From an uncultured bacterium (lineage in GTDB: Bacteria; Acidobacteriota; Aminicenantia; Aminicenantales; CALLJL01), in the NCBI GenBank assembly GCA_938092135.1, contig CALLJL010000002.1:226144-290143 (forward strand): a DNA stretch of 64,000 nucleotides. Direction: 5' to 3'. Below are positions 9,065 to 17,178 of this stretch, one piece after another. The notes under the pieces were generated by a model. That model saw nothing but the letters and a program-made list of their open reading frames with translations, searched no databases and was not told the DNA's origin. How positions within the stretch are numbered: position 1 is the stretch's first letter; the number at the start of each line of letters is the position of its first letter. The translations under genes and the position numbers were made by a program.

Positions 9065-10832
9065 AAAATTCAAGATTTAAAGATCTATTTTGATTATAAT
9101 AGAGAACTTTATTTATAAATTCGTCTGTCCTCATCTCTCCTCTATCGCCGATTCCATGGACCCTAAGAGAAATAGTCTTATTTTTAAACTCTTTATCACC
9201 AATGATAAGCATTAATGGAATTTTCTGCAATTCGGCTTCTCTTATTTTATGACCAATTTTCTCCCGGCTCAAATCAACCTGACTGCGCAAATTCTTTTCC
9301 TTAAATTCTTTTTCCAAGGCTAAAGCATATTCATGATGTCTTTCAGCTATAGGCAGAATAATTATCTGAATGGGAGCCAACCACAAAGGGAAATTGCCAT
9401 TATAATGCTCAATTAAAATGCCAAAAAAACGCTCCATTGAACCAAGCAAAGCCCGATGAATCAGAAAGGGGCGATGGGGCTGACCATCTTCTCCGGTATA
9501 ACTCAGATCGAATCTTTCGGCTAGATTAAAATCCAACTGAATGGTTGTGCATTGCCACGAACGCTGGAGAGCATCCTTTATTTTAATATCGATCTTGGGA
9601 CCATAGAAAACGCCTTCGCCCTCATCAATGGAAAAGGGCAAATTAGCCCTTTCAAGAGCTTGCTTTAAAGCCTCAGTAGCTCTCTCCCAATCTTCGATGC
9701 GGCCAACGAACTTTTCCGGCCTTGTAGAGAGAAAAACATCATAACGGGTAAAACCAAAGGCACTTAGAAGGCGACTCGCCAGATTGATAACTCCAAGAAT
9801 TTCTTCCTCCAATTGATCAGCTCGGCAGAAGATATGGGCATCATCTTGGGTAAAACCGCGAACACGCAGAAGCCCATGGAGAACTCCACTTCTCTCAAAG
9901 CGATAGACAGTTCCAAGCTCAGCATAACGAAGGGGTAAATCGCGATAGCTTCTTTGCCTTGATTGATAGACCATAATATGAAAAGGGCAATTCATAGGTT
10001 TAAGCTGATATTCAACCCCTTCGCTTCTTATAGGAGGATACATGGCCTCATAAAATTCTGTGTGGCCACTCCTTTTCCAAACATCAAGCTTGGCAATATG
10101 GGGCGTATAGAGAAATTCATAGCCATCCCTTATATGTTCCTGTCGCCAGAAATCTTCAATAAGTCGACGGACTGTCGCTCCCTTAGGATGCCAAAGAACC
10201 AATCCCCCTCCAAGATCTTCATGAAAACTGAAAAGATCAAGTTCAACCCCAAGACGACGATGATCCCTTTTTTTGGCTTCTTCAATAAGAGTCAAATAAT
10301 TGGTTAAATCTTGGGCAGTAAAAAAGATGGTGCCATAGATTCTCTGCAATTGAATCCCCTTTTCGTCGCCCTTCCAGTAGGCCCCAGAAACCGAAAGCAG
10401 TTTAAAATGTTTTAGCCAGTCAGTGCTCGGCACATGAGGTCCAAGGCAAAAATCAATAAAATCGCCTTGGCGATAACAGGTAACCTCAGAACCTGCCTTC
10501 TCCTGAATTAGCTCAATCTTAAAATCCTGACCAAGCCGGCGAAAAAGATTAATGGCTTCTTCCTTGCTCAAAACTACTTTTTCAATAGGCAGAGCTGCTT
10601 CGGCAATTTCCTTCATTTTGGCTTCAATCTTTTCAAGATCTTCAGTCGTAAAAGGCTCTTCCCGGTAGAAATCATAATAGAAGCCATTTTCAACTGCTGG
10701 ACCGATCCCGTATTTTGTTCCAGGATAAAGGCTTATAACCGCATGAGCTAAAAGGTGAGCGGCACTGTGACGAAGAATATCAAGGGAAAGCTGGGCCTGG
10801 TCAACACCGCTTTCAGGCTGACTCTTATTCAC
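9063..10832 (-). CDS. thrS: Threonine-tRNA ligase, without TGS domain
   Basis: ThrRS charges tRNA-Thr and edits mis-charged serine. The protein starts at the editing domain (DILRHSAAHLLAHAV, with HSAAH) and lacks the N-terminal TGS domain of about 60 residues. The class II core follows: LKPMNCPFHIM with the zinc cysteine, FTQDDAHIFC and HRALLGSMERFFG with the zinc histidines, then an anticodon-binding domain. The GTG at 10832 has AAGGAG 6 bases upstream and is preferred. A GTG at 10847 would add five residues but has no ribosome site. The gene heads the minus-strand translation operon, and infC follows after about 12 bases. Confidence 0.95.
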   Translation of the reverse strand: MNKSQPESGVDQAQLSLDILRHSAAHLLAHAVISLYPGTKYGIGPAVENGFYYDFYREEPFTTEDLEKIEAKMKEIAEAALPIEKVVLSKEEAINLFRRLGQDFKIELIQEKAGSEVTCYRQGDFIDFCLGPHVPSTDWLKHFKLLSVSGAYWKGDEKGIQLQRIYGTIFFTAQDLTNYLTLIEEAKKRDHRRLGVELDLFSFHEDLGGGLVLWHPKGATVRRLIEDFWRQEHIRDGYEFLYTPHIAKLDVWKRSGHTEFYEAMYPPIRSEGVEYQLKPMNCPFHIMVYQSRQRSYRDLPLRYAELGTVYRFERSGVLHGLLRVRGFTQDDAHIFCRADQLEEEILGVINLASRLLSAFGFTRYDVFLSTRPEKFVGRIEDWERATEALKQALERANLPFSIDEGEGVFYGPKIDIKIKDALQRSWQCTTIQLDFNLAERFDLSYTGEDGQPHRPFLIHRALLGSMERFFGILIEHYNGNFPLWLAPIQIIILPIAERHHEYALALEKEFKEKNLRSQVDLSREKIGHKIREAELQKIPLMLIIGDKEFKNKTISLRVHGIGDRGEMRTDEFINKVLYYNQNRSLNLEF

Positions 10833-10993
10833 CTCCATCTCCTTCACCAGCTATCGTGACTTTTCTTTATTTATAAAAAAGAACCCTTAATTTTTTCCTT
10901 TTTTTATGAAGGAAATATATGTTAAGGGTAGGAATCGTCTTTTTGCTCTGTCTATCTTCCGTTATTAACCTCAGCTTTTCTTTTCTTCTTCCC

Positions 10994-11068
10994 TGGTAGG
11001 CGCGGAGGGGATTGAACCCACGACCTCTTCCGCGTCAAGGAAGCGCTCTCCCACTGAGCTACGCGCCT
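10994..11068 (-). tRNA. tRNA-Val(GAC)
   Basis: The minus strand folds into a complete cloverleaf. The acceptor AGGCGCG pairs with CGCGCCT, followed by discriminator A and an encoded CCA. The D arm is GCTC/GAGC. The anticodon stem CTTCC/GGAAG holds the loop TTGACGC, giving anticodon GAC. The T arm GTGGG-TTCAATC-CCCTC has a single U-U mismatch at its second pair. Without CCA the gene is 72 bases. It lies upstream of thrS on the same strand, so both may be on one transcript. Confidence 0.93.
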
Positions 11069-11085
11069 ACTTTTCTAGCCCTAAT

Positions 11086-11115
11086 ATATTAAAAAAATTA
11101 ACTCTAGACTGTCAA
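11086..11115 (-). promoter_or_regulatory. Sigma-70-type promoter for tRNA-Val / thrS operon
   Basis: The minus strand has a perfect -35 TTGACA (11115-11110) and a -10-like TAATAT (11091-11086) 18 bases on. This places the start about 10 bases before the tRNA. The -35 region lies close to the divergent promoter of the phosphoesterase gene. Confidence 0.6.
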
Positions 11116-11126
11116 GGGGACAATGG

Positions 11127-11132
11127 TATAAT
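11127..11132 (+). promoter_or_regulatory. Perfect -10 box for the phosphoesterase gene; near-leaderless transcript
   Basis: TATAAT occurs at 11127-11132 with no good -35. Transcription would start near 11139, only about six bases before the ATG at 11145, and no Shine-Dalgarno is seen. Confidence 0.5.
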
Positions 11133-11144
11133 TAAAAAGAAAAG

Positions 11145-11627
11145 ATGATCGGCATAATGGCTGATAGTCACGACAACTTAAATTCAGTCAAGAAAGCGAT
11201 AGCTATTTTCGAGGAAGTTGGCTGTCGCCTGATCATTCACGCCGGTGATTTTGTCGCCCCCTTCACGGCAAGGGAATTATCTTCTCTCAAATGCCCTCTT
11301 AAAGCTGTTTTTGGCAATTGCGATGGAGAAAAAATAGGCCTAGAAGAAGCTATTAGGTCTTTTGGTGAAATTAGGCCTGCCCCACTTATTTGGGCTGAAG
11401 ATAATCTTCGTTTTCTTTTAACCCATCTTCATCACGAGGTTGAATTATTAGCCCATAGTGGTCGTTATGATATAATCATCTTCGGGCATACCCATCGCCC
11501 TGAAATAAGAAGGATTGGCCAGACGTTGGTCATTAACCCCGGTGAAACAGGTGGTTGGTTAACAGGGAAAAGTACTATAGCTCTTCTTGATCCCCTTCGC
11601 AGAGAAGCAGATATTATCAGTCTCTAA
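11145..11627 (+). CDS. YfcE/MJ0936-family metallophosphoesterase
   Basis: This 160-residue soluble phosphoesterase has the compact YfcE fold. The dimetal ligands are visible: IMADSHDNL near the start, IHAGDF near 35, VFGNCDGE near 58, LTHLHHEVE near 97 and IFGHTHRPE near 117, then NPGETGGW. The family hydrolyses phosphodiesters in vitro, and natural substrates are mostly unknown. The gene stands alone on the plus strand, divergent from the tRNA-Val operon and followed by a small basic ORF. The start is the first ATG, which appears to lie almost at the 5' end of the message. Confidence 0.9.
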   Translation: MIGIMADSHDNLNSVKKAIAIFEEVGCRLIIHAGDFVAPFTARELSSLKCPLKAVFGNCDGEKIGLEEAIRSFGEIRPAPLIWAEDNLRFLLTHLHHEVELLAHSGRYDIIIFGHTHRPEIRRIGQTLVINPGETGGWLTGKSTIALLDPLRREADIISL

Positions 11628-11639
11628 AAAGACGGAAAT

Positions 11640-11804
11640 ATGCCTAGGCGTTTTGATCGTCGGCAAAAGCCAGCCTGGTTAAAATTAAGACGTCCTATGC
11701 CTCCTCCTGGTCATCCTCAGTCAACACGCAAAGGGAAAAAGGACTATAACCGAAAGGATAAAAGTTGGAAAAAAGAAATATATGAAGATCTACCAGACGA
11801 ATAA
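11640..11804 (+). CDS. Small basic protein, 54 residues, function unknown
   Basis: An ATG at 11640, 12 bases after the phosphoesterase stop, opens a 54-codon frame rich in K, R and P (MPRRFDRRQKPAW, a proline run, STRKGKKDYNRKDKSWKK) with an acidic end (EDLPDE). There is no membrane segment or cysteine. The composition resembles small ribosome- or nucleic-acid-associated proteins, and the K-K-D-Y-x-R-K piece recalls short conserved basic ORFs of other bacteria. I cannot assign a family. The upstream ribosome site is weak (GACGGAAAT). Confidence 0.5.
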   Translation: MPRRFDRRQKPAWLKLRRPMPPPGHPQSTRKGKKDYNRKDKSWKKEIYEDLPDE

Positions 11805-11835
11805 TTAGTCCTCCCTTCAAATCAAGAATCTATGC

Positions 11836-11864
11836 TTGCAGCTAAAACTATCTTCTACTATACT
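11836..11864 (+). promoter_or_regulatory. Sigma-70-type promoter for the GTPase-arcC-transcarbamylase operon
   Basis: TTGCAG (11836-11841) and TATACT (11859-11864) are separated by exactly 17 bases, 60 bases before the ATG at 11925. Transcription would start near 11871, inside the inverted repeat listed next. Confidence 0.6.
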
Positions 11865-11867
11865 ATT

Positions 11868-11891
11868 TTTTTCCCTAAAAAATGGGAAAAA
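11868..11891 (+). promoter_or_regulatory. Inverted repeat at the transcription start (operator or leader hairpin)
   Basis: TTTTTCCC (11868-11875) and GGGAAAAA (11884-11891) form a perfect 8-bp inverted repeat around the loop TAAAAAAT. It covers the predicted +1 of the promoter at 11836. It could be a repressor site or a leader hairpin. A terminator of the preceding genes is less likely because no clean T-run follows. Confidence 0.35.
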
Positions 11892-11924
11892 TTATAAAAA
11901 ATTGAAAAAAGGAGATTTATTTTC

Positions 11925-13229
11925 ATGAGAAAAGTAATTATTATGGGGGCAGCAGGACGAGATTTTCATAATTTTAATGTTTTTTTCCGTCATAATCCTG
12001 AATATAAAGTTGTTGCCTTTACAGCTACTCAAATCCCTGATATAGAGGATCGTCTCTATCCACCCTCTATGGCTGGTCCCCTTTATCCAGAGGGAATAAA
12101 GATATATCCCGAAGAACAACTACCTGAGTTAATCAAAAAATTTAATGTTCAAGAAGTTGTTTTTGCCTATAGCGATGTTTCTCACGAATATGTTATGCAC
12201 AGAGCCTCAATTGCTCTGGCAGCTGGAGCCACCTTTTCCATCCTGGGGCCAGAAGAAACCATGCTTAAAGCCAAAGTGCCAGTAATTTCAGTTTGTGCTG
12301 TCCGCACTGGTTCAGGCAAAAGCCAGACAAGCCGCAAAATAGCCACCCTCCTTAAAGAAAAAGGCCGAAAAGTGGTGGTTATCCGACATCCCATGCCCTA
12401 TGGTGACCTGGAAAAACAGCGGATTCAGCGCTTTGCCACTCTTGAAGATTTGGACTTTCATCAGTGCACGATTGAAGAAAGAGAAGAATATGAACCCCAT
12501 CTCAAGAGAGGAATAGTGGTTTATGCAGGTGTCGATTATGGGGCCATTCTGGCCGAGGCTGAAAAAGAAGCTGAAATTATTCTCTGGGATGGAGGCAACA
12601 ATGATTTTCCTTTTTACCGGCCAGATTTGGAAATCGTGGTTATGGATCCCCATCGGGCTGGCCATGAACTTACCTATCATCCTGGAGAAACCAATTTCCG
12701 CCGAGCCGATGTCTTGATTATAAATAAAATGGACACGGCCCCTTCCGATAAAATCGAACTTCTCCTCAACAATATAAAGGCAATTAATCCAAGAGCAAAG
12801 ATAATCAAAGCCAATTCAAAAATAATTGTGAGTGATGGCTCTCTCATTGCTGGCAAAAGAGTCTTGGTTATCGAAGATGGTCCCACCCTTACCCATGGCG
12901 AAATGACCTTTGGAGCGGGCGTTGTGGCTGCTCGGGCCTATGGAGCTGCCGCTATCATTGATCCTAGACCTTTCGCTGTGGGCAGTATTAAAGAAACCTT
13001 CGAAAAATATAAACATCTTGATCAGGTATTGCCAGCTATGGGCTACGGAACCCAACAAATAGCAGAGTTACAGGAAACCATAAATCGAGCCGATTGTGAT
13101 CTCGTAATTAGCGCTACCCCTATTGATCTTAACCGAGTAATTAAAACCAACAAGAAAATTCTCCATATAACCTACGAACTTGAAGAAATTGGTTCTCCCA
13201 ACTTAAAAGAAATCCTGGAGAATTTTTAA
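11925..13229 (+). CDS. Cyclic 2,3-diphosphoglycerate synthetase-like GTPase
   Basis: This 434-residue protein resembles the CpgS family, known from methanogens for making cyclic 2,3-diphosphoglycerate. An N-terminal Rossmann-like segment begins KVIIMGAAGRDFHNFNV. A P-loop lies near residue 128 (VRTGSGKSQTSRKIA), DPHRAGHE near 245 and a G4-like INKMD near 265. The end contains IDPRPFAVGSIKETF. It overlaps arcC by one base (TAATG). In bacteria such genes often sit beside carbamate kinase and a transcarbamylase, as here, so the true role may lie in carbamoyl-phosphate metabolism (inference). Gene start: GGAG about 10 bases before the ATG. Confidence 0.75.
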   Translation: MRKVIIMGAAGRDFHNFNVFFRHNPEYKVVAFTATQIPDIEDRLYPPSMAGPLYPEGIKIYPEEQLPELIKKFNVQEVVFAYSDVSHEYVMHRASIALAAGATFSILGPEETMLKAKVPVISVCAVRTGSGKSQTSRKIATLLKEKGRKVVVIRHPMPYGDLEKQRIQRFATLEDLDFHQCTIEEREEYEPHLKRGIVVYAGVDYGAILAEAEKEAEIILWDGGNNDFPFYRPDLEIVVMDPHRAGHELTYHPGETNFRRADVLIINKMDTAPSDKIELLLNNIKAINPRAKIIKANSKIIVSDGSLIAGKRVLVIEDGPTLTHGEMTFGAGVVAARAYGAAAIIDPRPFAVGSIKETFEKYKHLDQVLPAMGYGTQQIAELQETINRADCDLVISATPIDLNRVIKTNKKILHITYELEEIGSPNLKEILENF

Positions 13230-14179
13230 TGAAGCGTAAAATTGCCCTTGTGGCTTTTGGTGGAAACGCCATCCTCCCCGAAAATCAACGGGGTCTCCAA
13301 GAAGAACAGATGCGTAACTCTCAAAAAGCAGCCAAGCTGATGATCCATATTGTCCGCAAGGGATACGAATTAATTGTAGTTCATGGCAATGGGCCCCAGG
13401 TCGGCAATCTTCTGATCCAGATGGAGGAGGCAGTAACCAAGGTCCCTCCCTTTAGTCTGGAGGTGTGTGACGCCATGACCGAGGGCAGCATAGGTTTCAT
13501 GCTGGAAAAAGCGCTGGTCAATGAGCTGCGTCGGGCTTCCATAGATAAAGAAGTGGCCACTCTTATCACTCAAGTGGTTGTGGACCGTCATGACCCGGCC
13601 TTTACCAACCCCACCAAGCCCGTTGGACCCTTTTATACCCGATATAGAGCCCAAACTCTTATGCGCTCTAAAAAATGGACCATGATTGAGGATGCAGGCC
13701 GAGGATGGAGAAAGGTTGTCCCCTCACCCCGTCCCATCGACATTTTGCCCAAGAGAATTATCAAAGACCTAGTTAATTCAGGCCGAATTGTCATTGCCGC
13801 TGGAGGAGGCGGAATCCCCGTGATAATTAACGGTAATGGTCTTTTCCAGGGAGTCGAGGCTGTTATTGATAAAGACTTTGCGGCTAGTCTTTTGGCCAGA
13901 GAAATTAAAGCCGATCTTTTCATCATCCTCACCAGCATTGACCGGGTTTATTTAAATTTCGGTCGACCTGACCAACGGCCCATAGATGTCATGACTGTTG
14001 ATGAAGCCAAAAAATATCTTGAGGAAGGCCAATTTCCTCCTGGTTCGATGGGTCCTAAAATTCAGGCAGCCATTGAATATATCGAGGGAGGAGGAGAAGA
14101 GGTTTTAATCACCTCAGCCAATTATTTAAAGGCTGCCCTTATCAATCGGGCAGGAACAAGGATAAGGGCCACCTTATAG
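13229..14179 (+). CDS. arcC: Carbamate kinase
   Basis: This 316-residue cytosolic enzyme of the amino-acid-kinase fold interconverts carbamoyl phosphate plus ADP with carbamate plus ATP. Signatures are LVAFGGNAILPENQRG, VHGNGPQVGNLL near residue 50, AAGGGGIPVI near 190, VIDKDFAASLLA near 215 and PPGSMGPKIQAAIEYIE near 270. Length is standard. It lies between the GTPase (one-base overlap) and the transcarbamylase. The pair could make ATP from citrulline as in the arginine deiminase pathway, but no arginine deiminase gene is in the window. Confidence 0.96.
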   Translation: MKRKIALVAFGGNAILPENQRGLQEEQMRNSQKAAKLMIHIVRKGYELIVVHGNGPQVGNLLIQMEEAVTKVPPFSLEVCDAMTEGSIGFMLEKALVNELRRASIDKEVATLITQVVVDRHDPAFTNPTKPVGPFYTRYRAQTLMRSKKWTMIEDAGRGWRKVVPSPRPIDILPKRIIKDLVNSGRIVIAAGGGGIPVIINGNGLFQGVEAVIDKDFAASLLAREIKADLFIILTSIDRVYLNFGRPDQRPIDVMTVDEAKKYLEEGQFPPGSMGPKIQAAIEYIEGGGEEVLITSANYLKAALINRAGTRIRATL

Positions 14180-14194
14180 GGAGGAGGAAAATTG

Positions 14195-15112
14195 ATGGAA
14201 GATTTCATCTCAATCCATGATCTGACCCTTTATGAATTTCATGAAATCCTTGATCTTAGCAGGAAAATAAAAAAATATCCCCATCGCTTTCGCCAAAGCC
14301 TTAAAAATAAAATTCTGGCCATGGTTTTTCAAAAACCCTCGCTCCGAACACGGGTTAGCTTTGAAGTAGGCATGCTGGAGCTTGGAGGTCAAGCGATTTA
14401 TTTAGCTCCTGCTGATATTCAGGCAGGAACAAGGGAAACCTTTTTTGATATTGGCAAGAATCTTGAGCGCTGGGTTGATGGCATTATGATCCGGACTTTT
14501 GCCCATGAAAATATCATAGAACTGGCCCGAGCAGCCAGTATCCCTGTAATCAATGGCCTGTCGGATTTACTTCATCCTTGCCAGGCCATGGCCGATGTTT
14601 TTACCCTTAAAGAGAAAAAAGGAAATTTAGCTGGCCTAAAGTTAGCCTTTATTGGTGACGGCAACAATGTCTGCCACAGCCTTCTTTTTGCCGGTGCCAA
14701 AGCCGGAATGACCATTGCTGTGGCCACTCCCCCAGGATATGAACCGAAGGAAGAAATAGTCAAGATGGCTCTCGAAGATGGCCAAACAACAGGCTTTAAA
14801 CTTATTTTGACCCATAACCCCGAGGAAGCTGTAGCTGGCGCTGACGCTGTTTACACTGATGTCTGGGCCTCAATGGGTCAGGAAAGCGAAAGAGAAATTC
14901 GACGGCAAATATTCGCTCCCTATCAAGTCAACCAAGCCCTGATGTCCAAGGCCGCACCGCAGGCTGTATTCATGCACTGCTTACCAGCTCACCGCGGAGA
15001 AGAAGTCACTGATGAAGTCATCGACTCAGCCCAATCGATCGTTTATGATCAGGCTGAAAACCGTCTTCATGTTCAAAAGGCAATTATGCTATTATTAATG
15101 GGAAAGAAATAA
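14195..15112 (+). CDS. argF: Ornithine carbamoyltransferase-family enzyme
   Basis: This 305-residue transcarbamylase joins carbamoyl phosphate to an amino acceptor, probably ornithine. The carbamoyl-phosphate site reads KPSLRTRVSFEVG, an SLRTR variant of STRTR that is common in this subfamily. HPCQAMADVFT, DVWASMGQE (ornithine-type SMG loop) and the catalytic HCLPAHRGEE are present. The ATG at 14195 has GAGG 7 bases upstream and is preferred over the TTG at 14192. With carbamate kinase just upstream, a catabolic direction (citrulline to ornithine and carbamoyl phosphate) is as plausible as arginine synthesis. Acceptor specificity is inferred, not shown. Confidence 0.92.
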   Translation: MEDFISIHDLTLYEFHEILDLSRKIKKYPHRFRQSLKNKILAMVFQKPSLRTRVSFEVGMLELGGQAIYLAPADIQAGTRETFFDIGKNLERWVDGIMIRTFAHENIIELARAASIPVINGLSDLLHPCQAMADVFTLKEKKGNLAGLKLAFIGDGNNVCHSLLFAGAKAGMTIAVATPPGYEPKEEIVKMALEDGQTTGFKLILTHNPEEAVAGADAVYTDVWASMGQESEREIRRQIFAPYQVNQALMSKAAPQAVFMHCLPAHRGEEVTDEVIDSAQSIVYDQAENRLHVQKAIMLLLMGKK

Positions 15113-15116
15113 AAAA

Positions 15117-17177
15117 ATGTCTGAGAAGGCCCTAACCATAGAAATTAAAGAATCAGACCTTCTCTTTTTGGAGAAGGAGCTTGAAAGGGATAAAAAGCCT
15201 TTCAGCCTAGAAGAAATGGCTGAGAGGCTGGTTTTTATGAAAACCGCTGATCAGAGGGAACAAGTCGTTTACCGCTATGACCCTGCCTGCCGATATGAAG
15301 TCGGGGACCTCATCTATAAAGAATACGACGAGCAATTGCCCATAGGCAATAGGCAAACCGAATATTTCCAGGGAGCAGTAGTCCTGAAGATAATCAAGAA
15401 AACCTATTTTCCAAGCTATAACTGTGAAATCCTGGAGGTTGATTATGCCGGTGGTGGTCCATTTCGCCGCTATATAGATTATATGAGGAAGAAAAATTCT
15501 CCTGTTCTTTTGCCCTCCAATGTTGGAGGGACAGGTAAAACACCAGAAATAATAAGAGCTGATGAAGACCCCAGGCAGACTTCCTTACCCATAACTGAAA
15601 AAGATCTTAAAGCCCTTATTCGTAATCTTAAAACAGCTCTCCTTAAATCACCTAAATTTTTTTCCTGGAATGACCGTTGGCAGCTTGTGGCCAATCAGGC
15701 AATTATTTCTGAAGAAAAGGTTAAAGAGATTGAGAATTACTTGCGGCAGACGGGTAAATCTCTTAGCACTGAAGAAATAATCCATCGATTTTTCCAGCTT
15801 GATCCCAGTCATTTCCTTTTTGATCTTTATTGCCTTTCTTTAAATTATGTCCTTGAGAAAAAATATAAAAAAGAATTTATTCTGGTTTCCCTTGAAAATT
15901 GGGGCAAATGGCTCCTTAAAAGCATTCTCAATTCCTGGCTCGAAGGCCTGCCCCTGGCTGTGGAGCCAGCCAGGCTTCCCGAAATTTCCATAAAAGAAAA
16001 ACCACAACTTAGTCTTTGCCCTGAATTCCCTTATAAAACATATCTTACCTGGAGAGAAATACTTTCTGGAGCCGTTAAGATTCCCCGCAGTCTCCATCGT
16101 GAACTGGGTTCTTCCCGGGAATTTCTCTTTATTGACCCTGAGGAAGGCAGAAGTTTCACCGCTTATTTTTATCCTCAATTGAGCCTTTTCCTTGGTTTTA
16201 AAGAATATTTTGAAGAAAACGCCATCCCTCAAGGAACAAGTTTGACCTTAGAAAAAAAGGGGCCCGAGCTCTTTCATTGCCGGATTAAAAGAGGGAAGAA
16301 AAGAATTTCGGCCATTAAATTAAGCTATGATCCTAATTCGGATAAATTTATTGATTTAGGCGAAGAATTATCGACCCTTACCACTCCCAATAAAATTCTT
16401 TATCTCGAAAGGGAAACGCTGGCCAAATTATTTTCCTTTTATCCTCAAAGAGATGAATTTGACCTTCATGGTCTTCTTGCCTTAATCTTTAAAAATTTTG
16501 GAGAAGGTCAAACGGCCTTCAACCTTCATTATCTGCGGGCTTACCACTTAGTGGATATTCTTAAGCCAACAACCCCTGAGGATGTAGAAACAATTCTTTT
16601 GAATAGTCCAGAATTCACAGCCTCAGAAAAAGGAAAGGGAATGTTTACTTACCGGGAACCCATTGTCCCTTCGGCAGAGATAATCGTAATGCCTCCCGTT
16701 GTCCCAACTATAGCTAAATCTCCGGTAACTGAACAGCCTGAGACAATCGAACCGGAAAAAGATGAAATCCCGGTAATCAGAGAAGCAGAAATGGAAGCTG
16801 AATCCGTGTCTACGATTCCGAAGGAAGAAATTAAACCTGCCTCTACCCAGGTTGAAATTATTCCATCACCGCCGCGTGAAAAGATATTCAAGAAACCGAA
16901 AATTCGGCCTGAAATGGAAAGATTGCCCCGGTCTAGAAAAAGCGAGCGCAAAGTAATTGAGGAAAGAATTGAATTTGAGGAATCAGAGCAAGAAGCTCTG
17001 ATTGCGATTAAGGCAAAAGAAGAAGTGTTCACTGAAGAAACGGCAGCTGGACCAGCCAAAACAGAAAAAATTACCGAAGAAATCAAGCCTCCCGTTATCA
17101 GCGAAAAACCTTCCTTCAGTCTTTTTGCGGAAAAGCTCAAATCAGCTCTTCAGAAGAAAGAAACAAGCAAAAAATAA
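15117..17177 (+). CDS. Large hypothetical protein with acidic/proline-rich C-terminal tail
   Basis: This 686-residue protein starts 4 bases after the transcarbamylase stop and looks co-transcribed. There is no signal peptide or membrane segment. Residues 50-140 contain a beta-rich unit (YRYDPACRYEVGDLIYK, later YNCEILEVDYAGGGPF), which resembles a domain in hypothetical proteins of Chloroflexi-like anaerobes (memory, not searched). Helical segments follow around 165-290. Residues 540-686 are a low-complexity E/K/P-rich tail that ends in a lysine-rich helix. No catalytic motif is recognised. Its stop lies one base from that of the convergent SelB-like gene, leaving no room for a terminator. 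Confidence 0.75.
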   Translation: MSEKALTIEIKESDLLFLEKELERDKKPFSLEEMAERLVFMKTADQREQVVYRYDPACRYEVGDLIYKEYDEQLPIGNRQTEYFQGAVVLKIIKKTYFPSYNCEILEVDYAGGGPFRRYIDYMRKKNSPVLLPSNVGGTGKTPEIIRADEDPRQTSLPITEKDLKALIRNLKTALLKSPKFFSWNDRWQLVANQAIISEEKVKEIENYLRQTGKSLSTEEIIHRFFQLDPSHFLFDLYCLSLNYVLEKKYKKEFILVSLENWGKWLLKSILNSWLEGLPLAVEPARLPEISIKEKPQLSLCPEFPYKTYLTWREILSGAVKIPRSLHRELGSSREFLFIDPEEGRSFTAYFYPQLSLFLGFKEYFEENAIPQGTSLTLEKKGPELFHCRIKRGKKRISAIKLSYDPNSDKFIDLGEELSTLTTPNKILYLERETLAKLFSFYPQRDEFDLHGLLALIFKNFGEGQTAFNLHYLRAYHLVDILKPTTPEDVETILLNSPEFTASEKGKGMFTYREPIVPSAEIIVMPPVVPTIAKSPVTEQPETIEPEKDEIPVIREAEMEAESVSTIPKEEIKPASTQVEIIPSPPREKIFKKPKIRPEMERLPRSRKSERKVIEERIEFEESEQEALIAIKAKEEVFTEETAAGPAKTEKITEEIKPPVISEKPSFSLFAEKLKSALQKKETSKK

Positions 17178-17178
17178 T

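Noticed and set aside
10833..10993. T-box leader for thrS
   Set aside because: No GGGTGG-type antiterminator sequence or specifier-loop structure is visible between the tRNA and thrS.
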